DNA of 64,000 nt from Actinomycetota bacterium (GTDB lineage Bacteria > Actinomycetota > Acidimicrobiia > Acidimicrobiales > Ilumatobacteraceae): the NCBI GenBank assembly GCA_016700055.1, contig CP064997.1, forward strand, positions 1,116,001 to 1,180,000, read 5' to 3'. The notes beneath the pieces are model-generated. The model had not been told where the DNA came from. It was given only the letters and a program-made list of their open reading frames with translations, and made no database searches. Each line of letters begins with the position of its first letter. Position 1 is the stretch's first letter. Position numbers and translations under genes: made by a program. Positions 59,600 through 64,000 of this stretch are shown here, in pieces.

Positions 59600-59646
59600 T
59601 TCTCGGTCGGATTTGTGACACATAGCGCGACTCATCCGACCGAGAA
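59600..59646 (-). repeat. 47-bp palindromic repeat, copy 4 (inverse orientation)
   Basis: Identical to copy 3 over all 47 bp. It lies between convergent genes, 6 bp after one stop codon and 13 bp before the other. Confidence 0.93.
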
Positions 59647-59659
59647 CGGAGGGGGGAGA

Positions 59660-60901
59660 TCACGGTTGCGGGGGTTGGGGGTCTTTCGGGAGGCCGAGGA
59701 CGCGTTCGCCGACGATGTTGCGCTGGATCTGGCTCGTGCCGCCCCAGATCGTCTCGGAGCGGCTGAAGAAGAACGCCGACACCATCGGGCTGACGGGGTA
59801 GCCGTCGCGGCCGCGGTCTCGCCCCGTGCCCGGCCAGGAACCGCCGTCCGGGCCGGCATCGCTCAGCATCGCGTCCGCTCCGTAGATGTCGAGCGCGAGC
59901 TCCATCGCCCGCTGGTGCATCTCGGACCAGAACATCTTGTTCGAGGCGCCGAGCGCAGCGACACCGGCGTCGCGGCGCTCGTTCAGCGTCGCCGTCAGCG
60001 AGCGCAGCCCGTTGATGCGCAGGATCTGGATCGACGTGTGGTAGCCGGCGAGACGCTGGCGCACGAGCGGGTCGTCGATGCGCCCGTTCGCCCGCGCGGC
60101 GGCCACCATCAGCCGGTATTCCTCCTCGAACCGTCGGTACCCGGTCGTCGCGCTCATCCCCCGCTCGAACGCGAGCGTCGAGTTGGCCACCTTCCAGCCG
60201 TTGTTCACGCCGCCGACGACGTAGTCCTTCGGGCAGCGGGCCTCGGTGAAGAACACCTCGCAGAACTCGGCCGTGCCGTCGGGCTGGACGATGCCGCGCA
60301 CCTCGACGCCGGCCTGCTTCATCGGCACGAGCATGTAGGAGATGCCCTTGTGCTTGGGCGCCTCCGGGTCGGTACGGGTGAGCAGGAAGCAGAAGTCGGC
60401 GTGGTGACCCTGGGTGGTCCACACCTTCTGGCCGTTGATCACCCATTCGTCACCGTCGAGCACTGCGGTCGTCTTCAGCGAGGCGAGGTCGGAGCCGCTG
60501 TTCGGCTCGCTGAACCCCTGACACCACGACATCGTGCCGTTCAGGATCTTCGGCAGGAACTCGCGCTTTTGCTCCTCGGTGCCCCACTGCAGGATCGTCG
60601 GCCCGACGAGCGTGTCGCCGAAGAAGTCGGCACGCAGCGGCGCTTTGGCCCGGGCGAACTCCTCGGCGAGCACCACGCCCTGCATCGTCGAGAGACCCTT
60701 GCCGCCGTACTCGACGGGCCAGGTGGCGCAGATCCAGCCACCGGCGAACAGCTTCGCCGTCCACTCCTCGTTGAACACCTTGCGCTCCTCGGGGCCGAGC
60801 TCGAACCCGGGCTCGAACCAACCGGCGGGCAGGTTGTCCTCCAGCCAGGAGCGGATCTCCGCCCGGAACTCTTCGGCGGCGGCGGGGTACTTGAGGTCCA
60901 T
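59660..60901 (-). CDS. Acyl-CoA dehydrogenase
   Basis: 413 aa. MSWCQGFSEPNSGSDLASLKTTA near residue 128 is the FAD/substrate-loop signature, VINGQKVWTTQGHHADFCFLLTRT follows, and the C-terminal SRSETIWGGTSQIQRNIVGERVLGLP contains the usual 'GGTxEIqrN' helix. It oxidises an acyl-CoA to enoyl-CoA with transfer to ETF. The enoyl-CoA hydratase gene nearby could handle the product. It is divergent from the winged-helix regulator gene. Confidence 0.92.
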   Translation of the reverse strand: MDLKYPAAAEEFRAEIRSWLEDNLPAGWFEPGFELGPEERKVFNEEWTAKLFAGGWICATWPVEYGGKGLSTMQGVVLAEEFARAKAPLRADFFGDTLVGPTILQWGTEEQKREFLPKILNGTMSWCQGFSEPNSGSDLASLKTTAVLDGDEWVINGQKVWTTQGHHADFCFLLTRTDPEAPKHKGISYMLVPMKQAGVEVRGIVQPDGTAEFCEVFFTEARCPKDYVVGGVNNGWKVANSTLAFERGMSATTGYRRFEEEYRLMVAAARANGRIDDPLVRQRLAGYHTSIQILRINGLRSLTATLNERRDAGVAALGASNKMFWSEMHQRAMELALDIYGADAMLSDAGPDGGSWPGTGRDRGRDGYPVSPMVSAFFFSRSETIWGGTSQIQRNIVGERVLGLPKDPQPPQP

Positions 60902-60967
60902 GCCGCCATTCTCGACCCGCGGGTCAAGTCAAGGCCAGCCGGCAGCGCTCTGCTCGCTTCACATCCC

Positions 60968-60995
60968 GTTAACGCACCGTGAACCACCGCGAAAC
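60968..60995 (+). promoter_or_regulatory. 11-bp-period half-sites upstream of the winged-helix gene (GlnR/PhoP-like box)
   Basis: GTTAAC (60968), GTGAAC (60979) and CGAAAC (60990) recur every 11 bp, fitting the nTnAC-N6-GaAAC pattern of GlnR boxes in actinobacteria. The block ends 10 bp before a TACGGT -10 box. Identical spacing is found upstream of the Amt gene. Confidence 0.5.
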
Positions 60996-61005
60996 CAACG
61001 CCGCG

Positions 61006-61011
61006 TACGGT
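61006..61011 (+). promoter_or_regulatory. -10 box (TACGGT) of the winged-helix gene
   Basis: TACGGT ends 8 bp before the ATG at 61020, so the transcript is probably leaderless. Confidence 0.5.
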
Positions 61012-61019
61012 CGGGCCAC

Positions 61020-61283
61020 ATGGCGGACTTGTTGCAGCAGCGCCTCGGCGCGAACGAGCTGGCCGTGCTCGTGGTGCTCGTCGAGTGCTCCGGGCGTGTC
61101 GTCGGCCGCCGCGAGATCGCTCGGCGCGCGGGGCTGAGCGACCTGAACGACCGGCGCTGCGACTCGTTGCTGGTGACGCTGCGCCGGGCACTCGGCGGCG
61201 AGGCGATCCAGACCGTGCGCGGACGGGGATGGATGCTCACCGCGGCGGACACCCCTCGCGCGGCGGCACTGCTCGACACCTAG
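61020..61283 (+). CDS. Stand-alone OmpR/PhoB-type winged-helix DNA-binding protein
   Basis: 87 aa, consisting only of a Trans_reg_C domain. LGANELAVLVVLVECSGRVVGRREIARRAG corresponds to helices 1-2, and DSLLVTLRRALGGEAIQTVRGRGWML to the recognition helix and wing. There is no receiver domain, so it cannot be phosphorylated in the usual way. The ATG is favoured by the leaderless promoter. Its stop TAG is also the first triplet of the antiporter gene's -10 box. It may bind the 11-bp-period sites seen here and before amt, as GlnR-type orphan regulators do; this is inference. Confidence 0.8.
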   Translation: MADLLQQRLGANELAVLVVLVECSGRVVGRREIARRAGLSDLNDRRCDSLLVTLRRALGGEAIQTVRGRGWMLTAADTPRAAALLDT

Positions 61284-61286
61284 GGT
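61281..61286 (+). promoter_or_regulatory. Leaderless -10 box (TAGGGT) overlapping a stop codon
   Basis: TAGGGT contains the TAG stop of the winged-helix gene and ends 6 bp before the antiporter GTG at 61293. Confidence 0.45.
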
Positions 61287-61292
61287 CGCCAC

Positions 61293-63284
61293 GTGCTCGC
61301 CGCCACGGAGGGTTTCGACATCGGGCTGGTGCTACTCGACCTGCTGGTCGTGCTGTTCGCCGCGAAGTTGGCGGCCGAGCTCGCCGAGCGGGTGCGGATC
61401 CCGGCGGTGGTCGGCGAGATCGTCGCCGGCATGATCGTCGGCCCTTCTGTGCTCGGCCTCGTCGACCCGATCGCCGATGCCGACACCGCGAGCATGCTCG
61501 TGCTGCTCGGCGAGCTGGGCGTGATCCTGCTGCTGCTGCAGGTCGGCATGGAGATGGACCTCGCCGAGATGGGCAAGGTGGGCAGGGCATCGCTGCTCGT
61601 CGGCGTGATCGGGGTCGCCGTCCCGTTCCTCGCCGGATTCGCCGTCGCGCTCGGCTTCGGCGAGGCGGCGAAGACGTCGATCTTCATCGGCGCCGCGCTG
61701 ACCGCGACGAGCGTCGGCATCACCGCCCGCGTGTTCGGCGACCTGAAGGCGTTGTCGTCGAAGGAGTCACGCATCGTGCTCGGCGCGGCGGTCGCCGACG
61801 ACGTGCTCGGGCTCGTCATCTTGACTGTCGTCGTGAAGGTGGTCACCGAGGGCACGGTCGGCGCTGGCACGGTGCTGTCGACGATCGGCATCGCGATGCT
61901 GTTCCTCGCCGCAACCGGTGTAGCCGCGGTGCTGGTCGTGCCGAGGTTGTTCGACTACCTCAACCGTTGGGCGCGATCGAGCACGACGCTCGTCATCGCC
62001 GCGCTGTGCCTGACGCTCGCCTTCGCCGCGCTCGCCAACTCGGCGAAGCTGGCCTTCATCATCGGCGCGTTCATGGCCGGCCTCGCACTCGGGAGGACAC
62101 GCTTCCACGAGCGGGTCGACCACCAGCTGAGCCCGGTCGGCCACGTCCTCATCCCGGTGTTCTTCGCGTCGATCGGGATCAACGCCGACCTCTCGGCGAT
62201 GGCCGAGCCCGCGGTGCTGGGCCTCGCCGCCGTGTTGACGCTCGTCGCCGTCGTCGGCAAGCTCGTCGCGGCGGCCGGTGCCGCCGGCGCGAAGGTCGAC
62301 AAGCTGCTGATCGGCATCGGCATGATCCCGCGCGGTGAGGTGGGACTGATCTTCGCCTCCATCGGGTTGGCGAGCGGCGTGCTCGACGACGACCTCTACG
62401 GCGCGTTGCTGATCGTCATCCTCGTCACCACGTTGATGACGCCGCCGCTGCTGCGCTGGCAGCTCGCCCGGCCGTCACCGGAGGTGGCCCCGCCGGTCAC
62501 GACGATCGAGGCGGGCAGCGAGCCACCGCAAGGGTGGCTCACGGTCGAGCACGACGAGGTGGTGCTGAACGGCAGACCCCCGAGCGCCATGGTGGTGCCC
62601 CTCGCGCTGCGCGCGGGAGCGCTCGTGGTGACTGCCCGGCCGTCGGACGCGCTGCTCGAATGGCTCGACGATCCGGCCAACGACCCGCTGAAGTGGCGTC
62701 CCGGGAACACCGACGCCCTCGTCTCGCTGCTCCACCACGGCACGGCGCGCACATGGCGCCTGCTCGAGGTGACGAACGTGCTCGAGCGGACGTTGCCCGA
62801 GGTGGCCACGGCCGTGCACCGGCGCCGCGCCGACCCGACCGAGCTCGACCCCAACCACCCGCTCGAGTTCCCTACCGTCGACGTGGTCAACGAGATCACC
62901 GCGCACCCCGGCCGTGACGCCGCGTTCGATGCCGAATACGCCGCACTCGAGCGCCCGTACCTGCTGATCCTCGCCGCGTTCGTCCACGACGTCGCCGACG
63001 AAGGTGGCGACGCCGCGGCGGCGGACACGCTCGCGCAGCGGCTGCGCCCGACGGATGCCGACCTGTTGATGGCCGCGATCCACGGTGCCGACGCGCTGCT
63101 CGACGTGATCCGCCCTCCGGAGAGCGTCTCGGACTCCGAGCTCGAACGCCTCACCGCCTTGTTGCGCGACGCCGAGACCGCGCGGGTGGCCTACCTGCTG
63201 GCAGCCGCCCGCCACCCGGAGCCGAGGTGGCAGCGAGAAGCGCTCGACGAGCTCTACACCTCGCTCGCCGCGAGCCTTGCCTGA
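61293..63284 (+). CDS. Kef/CPA2-type cation:proton antiporter fused to a GlnD-like HD region
   Basis: 663 aa from a GTG. Residues 1-390 form a twelve-helix CPA2 antiporter: IPAVVGEIVAGMIVGPSVLG, an ion-site pair D169-D170 in AVADDVLGL, and GMIPRGEVGLI. No Kef TrkA-N domain follows. Instead residues about 485-650 resemble the HD (uridylyl-removing) part of GlnD: LLEVTNVLERTLPEV, NHPLEFPTVDVVNEI, then LERPYLLILAAFVHDVADEGGD with H565-D566. Later HD ligands are poorly conserved, so the domain may sense rather than cut. Its position before an Amt gene supports a nitrogen-linked signal. Confidence 0.72.
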   Translation: MLAATEGFDIGLVLLDLLVVLFAAKLAAELAERVRIPAVVGEIVAGMIVGPSVLGLVDPIADADTASMLVLLGELGVILLLLQVGMEMDLAEMGKVGRASLLVGVIGVAVPFLAGFAVALGFGEAAKTSIFIGAALTATSVGITARVFGDLKALSSKESRIVLGAAVADDVLGLVILTVVVKVVTEGTVGAGTVLSTIGIAMLFLAATGVAAVLVVPRLFDYLNRWARSSTTLVIAALCLTLAFAALANSAKLAFIIGAFMAGLALGRTRFHERVDHQLSPVGHVLIPVFFASIGINADLSAMAEPAVLGLAAVLTLVAVVGKLVAAAGAAGAKVDKLLIGIGMIPRGEVGLIFASIGLASGVLDDDLYGALLIVILVTTLMTPPLLRWQLARPSPEVAPPVTTIEAGSEPPQGWLTVEHDEVVLNGRPPSAMVVPLALRAGALVVTARPSDALLEWLDDPANDPLKWRPGNTDALVSLLHHGTARTWRLLEVTNVLERTLPEVATAVHRRRADPTELDPNHPLEFPTVDVVNEITAHPGRDAAFDAEYAALERPYLLILAAFVHDVADEGGDAAAADTLAQRLRPTDADLLMAAIHGADALLDVIRPPESVSDSELERLTALLRDAETARVAYLLAAARHPEPRWQREALDELYTSLAASLA

Positions 63285-63307
63285 GCGTTCCCTCACGCGC
63301 ACGATCC

Positions 63308-63346
63308 GTCCACGAACTCGCAACATCGCCGCAGCGCCGCGGAAAC
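63308..63346 (+). promoter_or_regulatory. 11-bp-period half-sites upstream of amt (GlnR-like box)
   Basis: GTCCAC (63308), CGCAAC (63319), CGCAGC (63330) and GGAAAC (63341) follow the same 11-bp period as the box at 60968. GAAACC, 7 bp and CGTACGGT are shared exactly between the two promoters. Confidence 0.5.
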
Positions 63347-63356
63347 CGCAGTTGCG

Positions 63357-63362
63357 TACGGT
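63357..63362 (+). promoter_or_regulatory. -10 box (TACGGT) of the amt transcript
   Basis: Same hexamer and same distance from the GAAACC half-site as in the winged-helix promoter. It predicts a transcript start near 63369 and a leader of about 310 nt. Confidence 0.45.
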
Positions 63363-63369
63363 GCGCACC

Positions 63370-63678
63370 GATCCACCGGCAATGCCGAGAGAGCGCGACG
63401 GCTGAGCCGTCCGCGACGGGGAGCCCTCCTCCCCGGTAGGGGCAGTCCCCGGGTCGGCTGCTGCGACCGGCCCGGGGGCGTCCCGCGCCCGACCCGAGCC
63501 CCCCACTTGGACCCTGCGCGGCTCCGCGTCGTCAGGCACACCTACTCGCCACGAAGCCGCAACACGGCGTCTCCGACGAGGAAACGCGACGCCCCTACCG
63601 TCGCCGGCGGAGACCTTGCAGCGGCGCAACGTCTCCGCCGAACCCCTCATTCGCCCATACCGAACACGGAGGATTCCA
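63370..63678 (+). promoter_or_regulatory. Long, structured-looking 5' leader of amt
   Basis: Three successive hairpins can be drawn: about 63394-63415 (around GACGGC/GCCGTC), 63431-63442 (CCCC-GGTA-GGGG) and 63447-63477 (an 11-bp stem with one G-U pair and a 9-nt loop). The remaining about 200 nt hold no open frame I would trust. Parts loosely resemble the ydaO c-di-AMP riboswitch (GACGGGGAGCC, later GTCAGGCACACC), but I cannot confirm it. The last bases carry the GGAGG ribosome site. Confidence 0.4.
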
Positions 63679-64000
63679 GTGCTCAACATCGGATACAGAG
63701 CAGACGTCGGCGAGGCCGCGGTCGACCCACCACGGCGGCGTCGCTTCGCCGTCCGCGTCCTCGTCGCCACCGCATTCTCGTCGGCCTCGGTGCTCGTCGC
63801 CGGCGGGGGGCTCGCCCTCGCGCAGGACGAGCCCGACCCGGTCGCCTCGCTCGCCACGGCCACCAACCTGTTGTGGATCGTGATCGGCGCGATGCTCGTG
63901 ATCTTCATGCAGGCCGGCTTCGCGCTCGTCGAGACCGGCTTCTGCCGGGCCAAGCACGCGACACACGTGGCAAGCACGAACTTCGCCATCTTCGGCCTCG
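63679..64000 (+). CDS. amt: Ammonium transporter, N-terminal part (runs off the window)
   Basis: 107 codons are visible from a GTG with GGAGG 6 bp upstream. An N-terminal extension with a signal-like helix (VLVATAFSSASVLVAGGGLALAQ) precedes the first Amt helix, NLLWIVIGAMLVIFMQAGFALVETGFCRAKHATHVASTNFAIFGL-type sequence. The ETGFCR and STNFAIFG segments are diagnostic of Amt/MEP/Rh proteins. Channel residues lie beyond the window. It probably imports ammonium under the shared 11-bp-period box. A glnK/glnB gene would be expected next. Confidence 0.93.
   Translation, partial: MLNIGYRADVGEAAVDPPRRRRFAVRVLVATAFSSASVLVAGGGLALAQDEPDPVASLATATNLLWIVIGAMLVIFMQAGFALVETGFCRAKHATHVASTNFAIFGL

Noticed and set aside
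48096..59646. 47-bp repeats as a CRISPR array
   Set aside because: Spacing is irregular and kilobases long, orientation varies, and no cas genes are present.
63394..63590. Confident ydaO-type riboswitch or glutamine (glnA) RNA motif
   Set aside because: Only scattered words resemble these classes and key conserved blocks do not line up by eye. I kept only a general structured-leader call.

Overview
The window is a GC-rich, gene-dense stretch of an actinobacterial chromosome. An Acidimicrobiia-like relative is my best guess, by inference only. Reasons are frequent GTG/TTG starts, runs of 1-4 bp start/stop overlaps, several leaderless promoters (a TAnnnT box 6-9 bp before the start codon), many acyl-CoA enzymes, a PF13469-type sulfotransferase, a DUF1214 protein and CopC/YcnI copper proteins. 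I see no rRNA, tRNA or CRISPR array.

Region 1 (1-13.3 kb): a minus-strand operon encodes the start of a type I polyketide synthase, an NRPS-like enzyme with a formyltransferase front and a luciferase-like monooxygenase embedded in its adenylation domain, a glycosyltransferase, a NodB-type deacetylase and an FAD oxidoreductase. Divergent from it is a sugar-nucleotide set (acetyltransferase, PLP aminotransferase, UDP-GlcNAc 2-epimerase, Gfo/Idh/MocA oxidoreductase) that matches the Wbp/Wlb route to UDP-2,3-diacetamido-2,3-dideoxy uronic acids.

Region 2 (13.4-39.2 kb): a large exopolysaccharide or O-antigen-like locus. It holds a Wzx-like flippase, a Wzy/WaaL-like polymerase or ligase, a chain-length regulator fused to a degenerate kinase-like domain, a WecG-type transferase, six GT2/GT4 glycosyltransferases and methyltransferases, several Gfo/Idh/MocA and SDR sugar enzymes, and a WbaP-like initiating phosphosugar transferase. 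A 20.4 kb core (15.7-36.1 kb) is bracketed by two inverted, nearly identical ~0.95 kb DUF1996 copies, so it could invert by homologous recombination. The second copy carries a -2 and a -1 indel that together scramble about 50 codons.

Region 3 (39.2-50.5 kb): metabolism. It contains a class V aminotransferase, a sulfotransferase, a DUF1214 protein, a YqeY protein, and a GntR-controlled lyase/CMD/VOC operon divergent from a CaiB-type CoA-transferase. An intact 1217-bp IS30-family element follows. It sits inside a 47-bp palindromic repeat with a clean 3-bp target duplication.

Region 4 (50.5-64 kb): copper handling (CopCD, YcnI), an MFS transporter, alkylation repair (Ogt, Ada-AlkA), beta-oxidation enzymes interleaved with three more copies of the 47-bp palindrome, and an apparent nitrogen-response group. 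That group is a stand-alone OmpR-type winged-helix protein, a Kef-type antiporter fused to a GlnD-like HD region, and the start of an Amt ammonium transporter. The winged-helix gene and amt share an upstream block of 11-bp-period half-sites, and amt has a ~310-nt structured-looking leader.
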